Counted from the first letter of the stretch, positions 21,352 to 29,685 are shown. The stretch is DNA of 56,488 bases from an uncultured Bacilli bacterium (GCA_934095825.1 CAKOKQ010000011.1:1-56488), one strand, 5' to 3'. Made by a program: numbers and translations. The notes: generated from the sequence alone by a model not told the origin.

Positions 21352-22510
21352 TCTTTATGATTCAATTGTAAATATCCCATATATTGAAAATATGTATTAT
21401 GAAGTTAGATTAAAAACCAAACATCGTAGTAAAATTGTTAACTTTGAAACCTATTATATGAGTAATATCATAAATATTTATGAAACCTTAAAAACTAAGG
21501 CTTATCATCATAGTAACTATAATGTTTTCTTAGTAAAAGAACCAAAATATCGTATTATAATGAGTGAAAATATCTTTGATAAAGTCGTTAACCATTTAAT
21601 AAGTGAATATATCTTATTACCCTTAATTGAACCTCGTCTTATTCCTATGAATGTGGCAACCAGAAGAAATAAAGGCCTTAAATTAGGACTATCTTATACT
21701 AAAGACTATATTAATCATTTAAAAAGAAAATATGATAATTTCTATATATTAAAATGTGATATTCATAAATACTTTTATAGTATTAGTCATGAAAAATTAA
21801 TTGAAAAACTGCGTAATATTTTACCCGATGAAGAAGTAATAGAGGTAATTAAGAGTATTTTAACTTCAACTTATCAAAATAATACTAATAGTCAAATAAA
21901 AAGATTAGTTGATCGTGAAAAAGAAATCTTAAGAAAAGCTAATAATCCTTATATGAAAAAAAGATTTGAAGAACTAAGTACTATTCCTTATTATCAAGAA
22001 GGAAGGGGTTTACCAATAGGTAATATGACTAGTCAACTATTTGCTATTTATTATTTAAATGACTTAGACCATTTTATTAAAGAACAACTACATATTAAAT
22101 ACTATATTCGTTATATGGATGATTTTATTCTAATGCATCCTGATAGAGAATATTTAAAATATTGTTTAGAAGAAATTAGAAAAAAGGTAGCTGCTGAAGA
22201 ATTAAAATTAAATCAAAAAACTAAAATAATATCGATGAAAGATGGTCTTAATTTCTTAGGATATCGCTTTGTTTTAAAAAATAAAAAACTATTAGTACTT
22301 ATTAATAGTCAAACGAAAAGAAGAATCACCCATAAACTAAATAAATTAGAAAAGAATCCTAAGGAAAACTATACTAGTGTCTTAGCTAGTTATAAAGGCT
22401 ATCTAAGTAATTGTTGTAGTGGTTCATTTATTAGAAAACATCCTTGGTTTAAAGGAATGGATATGAAAGTTAAAAAGAAAAAAGATGAAGTAATAGTTAT
22501 TTACGATTAA
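21311..22510 (+). CDS. DGR reverse transcriptase
   Basis: 399 residues. RT fingers/palm with the catalytic YMDD at residues 268-271 and the first Asp in KCDIHKYFYSI. The motif-4 sequence is GLPIGNMTSQ (233-242), that is the IGxxxSQ form that marks DGR enzymes, in place of the QGxxxSP of retroviral and group II intron RTs. C-terminal thumb with LNFLGYRF. No maturase or endonuclease domain. Error-prone copying at template adenines is the known property of the family, and the VR/TR comparison below shows that pattern. Overlaps avd and is followed 10 nt later by the MutS-I-like gene. Confidence 0.95.
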   Translation: MASSEVLNLKNKTNLYDSIVNIPYIENMYYEVRLKTKHRSKIVNFETYYMSNIINIYETLKTKAYHHSNYNVFLVKEPKYRIIMSENIFDKVVNHLISEYILLPLIEPRLIPMNVATRRNKGLKLGLSYTKDYINHLKRKYDNFYILKCDIHKYFYSISHEKLIEKLRNILPDEEVIEVIKSILTSTYQNNTNSQIKRLVDREKEILRKANNPYMKKRFEELSTIPYYQEGRGLPIGNMTSQLFAIYYLNDLDHFIKEQLHIKYYIRYMDDFILMHPDREYLKYCLEEIRKKVAAEELKLNQKTKIISMKDGLNFLGYRFVLKNKKLLVLINSQTKRRITHKLNKLEKNPKENYTSVLASYKGYLSNCCSGSFIRKHPWFKGMDMKVKKKKDEVIVIYD

Positions 22511-22520
22511 GGAGTAGATT

Positions 22521-22898
22521 ATGTTTATAAAATTATATAAAAATGATGGAAAATTTATAATTTGTTATAATGAAGATGCTTATATTTTACATAGTATTTT
22601 TAATTATAAACTAGTAGGAGAGGGTAAAAACGATAAATTGGGATTTCCTAGTACTATAATAGATAAAATAATAGAAAAGTTAGAAGAATTATCGATTAAT
22701 TATCAAATATATTATAAAAAAGATTTAGAAGTATCTAAAGATTTTCAAGAAAATAATACTTATCAAAAGTATTTAAATGAAGGTTTATTACAAGTAGAAA
22801 TAGATAAAAAAGTTGATTTAATAAAATATAAATTAAATAGATTAAGTTTAGAAGAAGTTAATAAACAATTAGAAAATATCTTAGATGTCTTAAGATAA
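22521..22898 (+). CDS. MutS-domain-I-like DGR accessory protein
   Basis: 125 residues. The first 65 (GKFIICYNEDAYILHSIF...LEELSINYQIYYK) follow the order of the mismatch-recognition domain I of MutS: G-x-F-x-x-x-Y-x-EDA, a Gly/Pro turn, an LEEL helix, then a short strand. The rest is a coiled, helical tail. As I recall, standalone MutS-like proteins (called MSL) have been listed among DGR accessory genes; I could not check this. Position between RT and target gene, with only 10 nt after RT, supports an accessory role. Ribosome site AAGGAG. Confidence 0.6.
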   Translation: MFIKLYKNDGKFIICYNEDAYILHSIFNYKLVGEGKNDKLGFPSTIIDKIIEKLEELSINYQIYYKKDLEVSKDFQENNTYQKYLNEGLLQVEIDKKVDLIKYKLNRLSLEEVNKQLENILDVLR

Positions 22899-22996
22899 TA
22901 AAATTTTAAACGGAAAATTTACTTTAAATAAGATTTACTTTTTGGGGATTATGTGTTATTTTAGTAATAGATAAAATAGAGGAGTATTAAAGTGTT

Positions 22997-24985
22997 ATGA
23001 ATGATAAGAGAATTAAAAAAAATACACCTAATAAATATCATGTTTTAATGTTGATTTTAACATGCTGTGTTATTGGGCTTGCAACCGTGGGGGTTTCTTA
23101 TGCTTATTGGCGTTTTACTTATATTGCTGATAAAGCAAATACGGCAACATCAGGATGTTTTAATATTGAACTTACTGATCAAAAAGATGAAATTAACTTA
23201 ACTAATGCTTATCCAATAACTGATGCCGAAGGGTTAAAATTAAAACCATTTAGTTTTACTTTAAGGAATAGTTGTTCGATTTTTGCTCATTATTATGTTA
23301 ATTTAGAAATGTTAGAGGGTACAACTTTAAATAGTAAATGGGTTGCTACTAAGGTAAATAGTGATGCGATTACTACATTAGATAAATATAAAACAGCGAC
23401 AACAACTATGACGGGATCAACGGAGGCTAGAACGATTGCCGAAGGTTATTTGGGCGCTGATGATACAGTTGATTATACAGTATCTTTCTGGATGGATGAA
23501 GATGCGACGATTAATGATGATGTAATGAATAAAATCTTCAAATCAAAAGTAGTTATTGTATCAGAACCCGGTAATTATAGTCCGGTATCGGCTGGTTATA
23601 ATAAGTTAGGAGAGGCAATTTTAGCTAATGAATATCAAACAACACCTGCTATAGCTAAAACGAAGATTGCTGCAAAACAAACTGTTGATGTAACTAATAC
23701 AGCACCTGTAATAAAATGGGTTGAAAAAACGGGAGGTTCATCTACAAGACAAGTAATAAAACCAACAGCAGAGGCTATAAGTTCGGTAACTCAATTAAGT
23801 AATTTAAATGCAAATGAACAATATATGTATATATGTACAACCAAATCATTTAATAGTGAAAATGCTAGATATTCATTAGGAAATTGTTCTTTAAAAGATC
23901 CGACAACTTTAGATTACAGTGGTGATACTAAGTATTATTATTCGACAGAATATATGGCATATAACCAGACTAATTCCAAATTGTATGTGGCAAGAAATGC
24001 TGGTGATATAACAGTATTTCAAGTTACTGGAGCGACAAAAACTACAAGTACGCAAACTACAAGCGGAATTACATATGCAACTAATGTTTATAATCTATCT
24101 TGTATTACTTTAACAGAAACAGAGTTAGAAACTGACAAATCTGATAAAGGATTATATCAAGGTACAGACGATTATGGTACAACTTACTATTATCGTGGAA
24201 ATGTAAAAAATAACATTGTTTCCTTTGCTGGATTTTATTGGCAAATAGTGAGAATAAATGGTGATGGCTCAATAAGATTAATGTATGATGGAACAGTAAA
24301 GAATGCCACTGGTGGAAATCAAACCATTGGAAATTCACAGTTTAATAGCAAATATAACGACCCAGCATATGTAGGGTATATGTATGGCAATCCCGATGGC
24401 ACAACATTTGATGAAGTACATACAAATACAACATCATCAACGATTAAAACAAAAGTAGAAAATTGGTATAAAACAAACATTGTGGACAAAGGATATAATG
24501 GTTATGTATCAAATGCTGTAGGTTTCTGTGGAGATAGAACATTGACAGGTGGTGATGGTATTAGTACTTCCATTTATAGTTATTTTGGAGCATACGGAAG
24601 ATATGAAAAAAATACAGCTCAATTTACCTGTCCAAATAAAGAGAGGGATTTATATACAACAACCGATTCAAGTATAGGCAATAAAGCTTTAACATATCCA
24701 GTTGGTCTAATTACATATGACGAATTAGTGTTTGCCGGTATGGATAATAGACATATTAATAAATTATCATGGGCTTATTCTACTCAGCATTATTGGACCA
24801 TGTCCCCTTCTTACTTTTATGCGTCGAACGGCGCTGCTCGTGAGTGGAGTCAGTATAGCGCTGGGTCTCTGGCTAGCAGCTGGGTTACCGTCGGTTATGG
24901 TGCCCGCCCAGTTATCAATCTGAAATCTGATACTCTGATAACTTCCGGTATTGGAACAAGTTCTGATCCATTTGTTGTTCAGTAA
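22997..24985 (+). CDS. DGR target: surface protein with variable C-terminal lectin-like domain
   Basis: 662 residues. N-terminal SipW/TasA-type signal (AYWRFTYIADKANTATSG) after a helix at 15-36, so exported. A beta-rich middle region, then a C-terminal domain ending GYGARPVINLKSDTL, of a type widespread in gut Bacillota surface proteins and compatible with the C-type-lectin/FGE fold used by DGR targets. Residues 603-638 are encoded by the variable repeat (24802-24911). Hydrophobic and GARP scaffold residues are constant while Y606, Y608, R615 and others sit at template Asn codons. The ligand is unknown. The gene ends in a strong terminator. Confidence 0.88.
   Translation: MNDKRIKKNTPNKYHVLMLILTCCVIGLATVGVSYAYWRFTYIADKANTATSGCFNIELTDQKDEINLTNAYPITDAEGLKLKPFSFTLRNSCSIFAHYYVNLEMLEGTTLNSKWVATKVNSDAITTLDKYKTATTTMTGSTEARTIAEGYLGADDTVDYTVSFWMDEDATINDDVMNKIFKSKVVIVSEPGNYSPVSAGYNKLGEAILANEYQTTPAIAKTKIAAKQTVDVTNTAPVIKWVEKTGGSSTRQVIKPTAEAISSVTQLSNLNANEQYMYICTTKSFNSENARYSLGNCSLKDPTTLDYSGDTKYYYSTEYMAYNQTNSKLYVARNAGDITVFQVTGATKTTSTQTTSGITYATNVYNLSCITLTETELETDKSDKGLYQGTDDYGTTYYYRGNVKNNIVSFAGFYWQIVRINGDGSIRLMYDGTVKNATGGNQTIGNSQFNSKYNDPAYVGYMYGNPDGTTFDEVHTNTTSSTIKTKVENWYKTNIVDKGYNGYVSNAVGFCGDRTLTGGDGISTSIYSYFGAYGRYEKNTAQFTCPNKERDLYTTTDSSIGNKALTYPVGLITYDELVFAGMDNRHINKLSWAYSTQHYWTMSPSYFYASNGAAREWSQYSAGSLASSWVTVGYGARPVINLKSDTLITSGIGTSSDPFVVQ
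24802..24911 (+). repeat. DGR variable repeat (VR)
   Basis: 110 bp matching the eight template repeats at 26895-31510. Against TR6 (29115-29224, same length) there are 15 differences; 13 lie at TR6 adenines (26 adenines in total) and only 2 at the other 84 positions. Homology ends with the GC-rich GGTGCCCGCCCAG, which should be the initiation-of-mutagenic-homing site. Confidence 0.93.
24911..24942 (+). other. Inverted repeat directly after VR
   Basis: GTTATCA (24911-24917) and TGATAAC (24936-24942) form a 7-bp stem with an 18-nt loop starting at the last VR base. In the Bordetella phage DGR a hairpin just after VR is required for target recognition. This one is longer-looped and AT-richer, so the parallel is tentative. 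Confidence 0.4.
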
Positions 24986-25012
24986 AAGAGTAATGAGAAG
25001 TAACCAAAATTA

Positions 25013-25051
25013 GTCCCCAAATGACTCATCATTTGGGGACGCCTTTTTTTT
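25013..25051 (+). terminator. Intrinsic terminator of the DGR operon
   Basis: Perfect 10-bp stem GTCCCCAAAT / ATTTGGGGAC, 8-nt loop, followed by GCC and a run of T. Confidence 0.93.
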
Positions 25052-25116
25052 AAGAACAAACAGGGTAGAGAAGTACCGATAAAACAATATGTTAGGCAGG
25101 TACTTGATGGAGAGCG

Positions 25117-25151
25117 ACTGCCGTTTTGCTTCTACAAAAAGCAAAACGGCA
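25117..25151. repeat. 14-bp perfect hairpin
   Basis: CTGCCGTTTTGCTT / AAGCAAAACGGCAG with a 7-nt loop. It lies between the DGR operon terminator and the convergent Rpn remnant. The surrounding 100 bp form an open frame without a start codon and match nothing I recognise. Confidence 0.6.
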
Positions 25152-25164
25152 GAGCATTTTAAAA

Positions 25165-25198
25165 CAAAATCACAGGTTGTTAGACCTGTGATTTTGCG
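25165..25198. terminator. Probable bidirectional terminator between converging units
   Basis: Perfect 12-bp stem AAAATCACAGGT / ACCTGTGATTTT with a 6-nt loop; A and T runs on both sides allow it to act on either strand, including the minus-strand Rpn remnant. Confidence 0.6.
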
Positions 25199-25216
25199 GT
25201 GTTTAAGAAATTATTT

Positions 25217-25525
25217 TTATGCTTCTTCCTTTAAGAAATCGATTTCTTTAATTGATAAGCCAGTAACTTCAGCAATAAGTGAATTTTCTAAAGCAGCTTT
25301 TTTTAATTTTTTAGCAACACTGGTTGCTACTTCTTTTTGTCCTTCTTTATAGCCATCTTCATGAGCTTTAGCTAACTCGGTATTACGAATTAATTTTTTA
25401 TAATTATTTTCTTCACCATTTTCAAACAATCTAACATATTTATTAATGTTTGATTGTCCATTAGCACGGCTAACTAATTTTTCCGTATCTTTTTTCCACA
25501 TAAGTTCATTTGACTCCTTATCCAA
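25217..25525 (-). pseudogene. 5'-truncated Rpn-family gene fragment
   Basis: 102 codons matching only the C-terminal third of the neighbouring copy (LDKESN, KDTEKLVSRA, YIRLFENGEENNYK, LIRNTELA, LTGLSIKEI). The nuclease domain and promoter block are missing. The frame is intact, so a short product is possible but no nuclease. Confidence 0.8.
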
Positions 25526-25587
25526 TTAAAAAATATTTGTTTAATATTATTTTTAAATTTTTGGTATTTTTGAAAAATAACTACTTA

Positions 25588-26559
25588 TTAAGCTTCTTCT
25601 TTTAAAGATTCAATCTCTTTAATTGATAAGCCAGTCAGTTCTGCAATTAAATCATTGTTCATGTTTTTTTCTAAACATTTTTTTGCCATTTCTATTTTTG
25701 CTTCTTTAGAGCCTAATTCAATGCCTTCTAATCTACCTTCTAACTTGCCTTCTAGCTTACCTTCTAGTTTGCCTTTTTCATGAGCTTCTGCTAACTCAGT
25801 ATTACGAATCAGCTCCTTATAATTTTCTTCTTCATTAAAAAGTCTAATATAACCATCATCACTCGATAATTCCTTGGCACGACTAACTAATTTTTCCGTA
25901 TCTTTTTTGCTCATAAGTTTATTCGACTCCTTATCCAACTCAAGCGAACTGGTAGTCATAAACATTCTACAAATTATGGCTACTTGTTCTTCTTGCTTAT
26001 CGGCATAATTATAACTCATATCTTTAGCTTTTGCCATATTTATTTCGAATATTTTGGTACTATCATCAAAGATTTTACCAGTTTTATAACGCATAGTAAT
26101 CATTTCTATTAAATCATTTTCGTTATCAGCAAATGTATTAAAATCAATTAAGATAGTGTCGTAAGCCTTAACATATTTATCGTCATTAATAGAAATACCA
26201 CCTCCTGCTACTTTATAAGCATAGAAGACATTACGCCAAGGCATTGTCTGTGAGGAATTCATTTCCACAATATATTTATTAATATTTTTTTCATCTTTAA
26301 AATAATCAGCAATTATATCGCTTTTACTTCTCGTATCTTTTGCCGATACTTGTTTTAATTCATTTGGTAACAATCTAACCTTACCCTTAACATCTTCAAT
26401 TTTAACATTGCCAAATATTGAAATGATACACTCAAGTAAAGGCATGGCTTCCTCAGAAATGAAAATTTGCTCGAACATTACATCCCAAGTCATAGGTAAA
26501 ACAAAATCGGTACCTTTATTTTCTTTTAAAGTTCTCTCTATTTCTTTCTTGCTTTTCAT
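25588..26559 (-). CDS. Rpn-family PD-(D/E)XK nuclease, copy B
   Basis: 323 residues, same layout as copy A: TWDVMFEQIF, SKSDIIADYF and YIVEMNSSQ as the nuclease core, then the ERNTELAEAHEKG block, a run of GKLEG repeats (four, the last two varied to GRLEG and GIELG) and LTGLSIKEIESLKEEA. It is divergent in sequence from copies A and C. The start is ATG at 26559, within a leader ORF that begins at 26605. Transcribed against the DGR operon. Confidence 0.85.
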   Translation of the reverse strand: MKSKKEIERTLKENKGTDFVLPMTWDVMFEQIFISEEAMPLLECIISIFGNVKIEDVKGKVRLLPNELKQVSAKDTRSKSDIIADYFKDEKNINKYIVEMNSSQTMPWRNVFYAYKVAGGGISINDDKYVKAYDTILIDFNTFADNENDLIEMITMRYKTGKIFDDSTKIFEINMAKAKDMSYNYADKQEEQVAIICRMFMTTSSLELDKESNKLMSKKDTEKLVSRAKELSSDDGYIRLFNEEENYKELIRNTELAEAHEKGKLEGKLEGKLEGRLEGIELGSKEAKIEMAKKCLEKNMNNDLIAELTGLSIKEIESLKEEA

Positions 26560-26605
26560 TAATCATCACTTCCTTTTCCATATTGTTTTTGGCAAAATTT
26601 TTCAT
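26516..26605 (-). CDS. Leader ORF overlapping the Rpn-family gene (copy B)
   Basis: 29 codons behind AAAGGAGGTGA, overlapping the nuclease start by 44 nt in the same relative frame as the leaders of copies A and C. Preceded by the paired arms AGAAGGAT/ATCCTTCT and the ATATATATAATT block. Confidence 0.5.
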   Translation of the reverse strand: MKNFAKNNMEKEVMINEKQERNRENFKRK

Positions 26606-26830
26606 AGATTCACCTCCTTTTCTTAAGAAGGATATAATTTATCCTTCTAATTATATATATTGGTAAGTGAAGTCTAATTTCCTTCAAAAATTTCAAAAAA
26701 ATTAAAATTTATTGTCTTTTTTTGCTATTTTTTACCTTTCTTTACACTTTTTTTACACTATTTAGACTAAATAATTAGCAAGAGTAGGTGAGGTATTTTA
26801 AGCTTCAATTATTTATATTATAATTTTAAA

Positions 26831-27223
26831 CGAAGGCTATTTGGTCTTCTGGTTTTACCTAAAACCTTCATTGTCTGTTACAGCGCCTTATCCAGTCCCC
26901 TTCTAACTTTGATGCGACATGGGGCAATGCTAATGAGTGGAATCAGAATAGCGCTGGCAACCTCAATCCATGGTGGGATGTTACTAACAGTCTTGGTGCC
27001 CGCCCAGATTCCTACTAAGATAGATTTAGATTTATGACACTAGTGATTAATGGCTACGGCTGTTAATATAAGAAGTAATTTTCTTTTAAGAAAATAATCT
27101 ATTATAGATTGGAAACAAGGTTTAACCATGGCAATTTGCCTAAAGATATAGCATAGATACTATTAGACATGATTTATTAGTTGGAAACTATGTTGCTAAG
27201 ACTTTCTACGGAGAGTCTTTTAA
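26831..27223 (+). ncRNA. DGR template RNA gene 1 (TR1)
   Basis: TATAAT at 26819-26824, 5' hairpin with arms GAAG/CTTC, spacer, TR1 core at 26895-27007 (113 nt), then the conserved 3' domain: UACG-loop hairpin (27048-27067), ATTTTCTT/AAGAAAAT hairpin, AATCTA/TAGATT palindrome, GGAAACAAG, a GGC/GCC hairpin, and a junction closed by CATAG/CTATG with inner pairing ACTA/TAGT. It ends in terminator AGACTTTC.../...GAGAGTCT with T run. Read in frame TR1 gives SNFDATWGNANEWNQNSAG, rich in Asn codons. Confidence 0.85.
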
Positions 27224-27266
27224 AATTTAAATAATATAAATTATAAAACTGTATTATAATAGAAGT

Positions 27267-27645
27267 GGAGCAGAGCTCTAGAGAAAGTCTACAAAACCAA
27301 GGAGCTACTTTTGGTCCCCTTCTAACTTTGATGCGACAAACGGTGTTGCACAAGAGTGGAATCAGAATAGCGCTGGCAATCTCAATCCTTGGGGTTGGAT
27401 ACATGATACTTTTGGTGCCCGCCCAGCTTCCTACTAAGATAGATTTAGATTTATGACACTAATGATTAATGGTTACGGCTATTAATATAAGAAGTAATTT
27501 TCTTTAAAGAAAATAATCTGTTTATAGATTGGAAACAAGGCTTTTTCTTGGAAATATTCCTAAATAGATAGTATAGATATTGTTAGACATGATTTAATAA
27601 TTATTAACTATACTAAATTTAAACCGCCTAATAAGGTGGTTTTAA
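27267..27645 (+). ncRNA. DGR template RNA gene 2 (TR2)
   Basis: TATAAT at 27255-27260, 5' hairpin GAGC/GCTC, TR2 core at 27314-27426 (113 nt). The conserved 3' domain has a loop-closing C-to-T change that remains a wobble pair. Junction stem is TATAG/CTATA. Private terminator CCGCC/GGTGG plus T run. The tail of the TR reads PASY-stop where the other units read PDSY-stop. Confidence 0.85.
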
Positions 27646-27673
27646 ATAATCAAAAATGTATTATAATAGAAGT

Positions 27674-28049
27674 AGAGCAAAAGTGCTCTAGAGAAAGCCT
27701 ACAGAACTACGGGATTACTAGTCCCCTTCTAACTTTGATGCGGCGAACGGCAATGCTAATGAGTGGATACAGAATAGCGCTGGTTATCTTAATCAATGGA
27801 CTTGGGTTACTGACTGGTATGGTGCCCGCCCAGATTCCTACTAAGATAGATTTAGATTTATGACACTAGTGATTAATGGCTACGGCTATTAATATAAGAA
27901 GTAATTTTCTTTTAAGAAAATAATCTATTTATAGATTGGAAACAAGGCTTTTTCTTGGAATTTATTCCTAAATAAATGGCATAGATATTATTAGACATGA
28001 TTTAATAATTAGATACTATGTTAGTTGCTCTCTTCGGAGAGCTTTTTGG
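27674..28049 (+). ncRNA. DGR template RNA gene 3 (TR3)
   Basis: TATAAT at 27662-27667, 5' hairpin AGAGC/GCTCT, TR3 core at 27721-27833 (113 nt). Junction stem CATAG/CTATG with inner ATTATTA/TAATAAT. Terminator GCTCTC/GAGAGC with TTCG-type loop and T5. In frame: SNFDAANGNANEWIQNSAG. Confidence 0.85.
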
Positions 28050-28101
28050 TTATTAGAAAATATTTGTTTTAAAAATTGTGAAATTATAATATAATTTAGA
28101 A

Positions 28102-28490
28102 GAAGGCATAAAGCCTTTAGGCTATATCTAAATCCTTATTGTTTTTTAAGCGTACTACTTTGTCCCCTTCTAACTTTAATGCGACGAACGGCGTTGCTAA
28201 TGAGTGGAATCAGAATAGCGCTGGTTATCTCAACAACTGGTGGGGTGTTAACAACAGTATTGGTGCCCGCCCAGATTCCTACTAAGATAGATTTAGATTT
28301 ATGACACTAGTGATTAATGGCTACGGCTATTAATATAAGAAGTAATTTTCTTTAAAGGAAATAATCTATTTATAGATTGGAAACAAGGTGTAGCCTAGGT
28401 ATTAACCTAAACATATGGCATAGATATTGTTAGACAGGATTTAACAGTTAGATACTATGCTGCTGCCACCTATTAGGTGGTTCTTTTATT
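28102..28490 (+). ncRNA. DGR template RNA gene 4 (TR4)
   Basis: Overlapping TATAAT boxes at 28085-28095, 5' hairpin AAGGC/GCCTT, TR4 core at 28162-28274 (113 nt). Inner junction TTGTTA/TAACAG, outer CATAG/CTATG, GGTATTAACC-type apical hairpin. Terminator CCACCT/AGGTGG plus T run. The first 32 nt differ from VR only at template adenines. Confidence 0.85.
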
Positions 28491-28519
28491 TTTTTAACAA
28501 GTTATGATATAATCAAGAA

Positions 28520-28930
28520 GAGTTACAAAAGTTTGTAATCTCAGGGTAAGTCTATTAATGATTGATTGGCCTTACTGGTTTTCTCGTTTGTCCCCTTCTA
28601 ACTTTAATGCGACGAACGGCAATGCTAATGAGTGGATGCAGAATAGCGCTGGCTACTTGAGCAATTGGGGTGTTAACAACACTCTTGGTGCCCGCCCAGA
28701 TTCCTACTAAGATAGATTTAGATTTATGCCACTAGTGATTAATGGCTACGGCTATTAATATAAGAAGTAATTTTCTTTAAAGAAAATAGTCTATTATAGA
28801 TTGGAAACAAGGCTTATCCTAGGGTATCCTAAAGATAAAGTATAGATATCACTAAACATGATTTAGTGATTATAAACTATATTGTTGCACTTTTCTATTA
28901 AAAATATTAATAGGGGAGTGTTTTCTTTTG
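28520..28930 (+). ncRNA. DGR template RNA gene 5 (TR5)
   Basis: TATAAT at 28508-28513, extended 5' hairpin GAGTTACAAA / TTTGTAATCTC, TR5 core at 28590-28699 (110 nt, one codon shorter than most). Perfect inner junction ATCACTAAA/TTTAGTGAT, outer TATAG/CTATA. Terminator CACTTTTCTATT.../...AATAGGGGAGTG. Its tail is duplicated almost exactly in the TR-less unit at 29484. About 110 nt of AT-rich spacer follows before the next promoter. Confidence 0.85.
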
Positions 28931-29062
28931 AAAAATATATTAAATTGTAACATTTTGATATTGAAATTTTTGTAACATTTTATATTGACATCTACACTTT
29001 TATTTTTGATGTAAAAGTATTAAATTATTTCAAATTTTAAGAAAATAATTTATAATTAGAGT

Positions 29063-29453
29063 GGAGCAGTACTCCAGGGATAGTCTATTTTGCATGATCA
29101 TCTTGTCCACTTTAGGCCCCTTCTAACTTTAATGCGACAAGCGGCGCTGCTAATGAGTGGAATCAGAATAGCGCTGGGTATCTGACTAACAACTGGGTTA
29201 CCGACGGTTATGGTGCCCGCCCAGATTCCTACTAAGATAGATTTAGATTTATGACACTAATGATTAATGGCTAAGGCTATTAATATAAGAAGTAATTTCC
29301 TTAAATGGAAATAATCTATTATAGATTGGAAACAAGGCTATTCCTTGGTAATTTACCTAAACATATAATATAGATATCATTAGACAAGCTTTAATGATTA
29401 TAAACTATATTACTTTACTTCCTTATCAAAATTAGTGGTAGGGAAGTATTTTA
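29063..29453 (+). ncRNA. DGR template RNA gene 6 (TR6), best match to the VR
   Basis: TATAAT at 29051-29056, 5' hairpin GGAG/CTCC, TR6 core at 29115-29224 (110 nt). Its stem ATTTCC/GGAAAT replaces ATTTTC/GAAAAT of other units by paired changes. The tetraloop is UAAG rather than UACG. Junction ATCATTA/TAATGAT and TATAG/CTATA. Terminator TACTTCC/GGGAAGTA. In frame: SNFNATSGAANEWNQNSAG then YLTNNWVTDGYGARP, the scaffold of the present VR. Confidence 0.88.
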
Positions 29454-29483
29454 AATTATAAAAAAGTAGCTTATAATGAAGAT

Positions 29484-29663
29484 GGAACATAGGCTCGAAG
29501 TAATTTCCTTTTAAGAAAATAATCTTTTACAGATCGGAAACAAGACTTATCCTAAGTTATTCTAAAGATAAAGTATAGATATCACTAAACATGATTTAGT
29601 GATTATAAACTATATTGTTGCACTTTTCTATTAAAAATATTAATAGGGGAGTGTTTTCTTTTG
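29484..29663 (+). pseudogene. Template RNA gene that has lost its TR
   Basis: TATAAT at 29472-29477 and the start of the 5' hairpin (GGAACATAGGCTC) run straight into GAAGTAATTTCC of the 3' domain, so the spacer, TR and UACG hairpin are deleted. From about 29560 the sequence repeats the end of unit 5 (from about 28823) through the terminator. Could still be transcribed as a TR-less RNA. Confidence 0.8.
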
Positions 29664-29685
29664 AAAAATATATTATAATGTTATT

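Noticed and set aside
21311..22510. RT as a group II intron or retron enzyme
   Set aside because: No maturase or endonuclease domain, no intron RNA ends and no msr/msd. The IGxxxSQ motif plus TR/VR pairs fit a DGR.
24105..24338. Minus-strand open frame within the DGR target gene
   Set aside because: Shadow of the coding strand with no ribosome site.
25047..25160. Open frame across the hairpin region as a small gene
   Set aside because: It opens inside the DGR operon terminator, has no start codon or ribosome site and largely spells a perfect hairpin.
27265..27863. Short open frames across template units 2 and 3 as protein genes
   Set aside because: They have no ribosome site, run in a frame other than the VR frame and end inside the conserved RNA domain; they are by-products of the TR composition.
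28936..29050. Promoter or repeat in the AT-rich spacer before unit 6, from a TTGACA and a doubled TGTAACATTTT
   Set aside because: No matching -10 at proper spacing after TTGACA; the repeat is short and A/T-biased.
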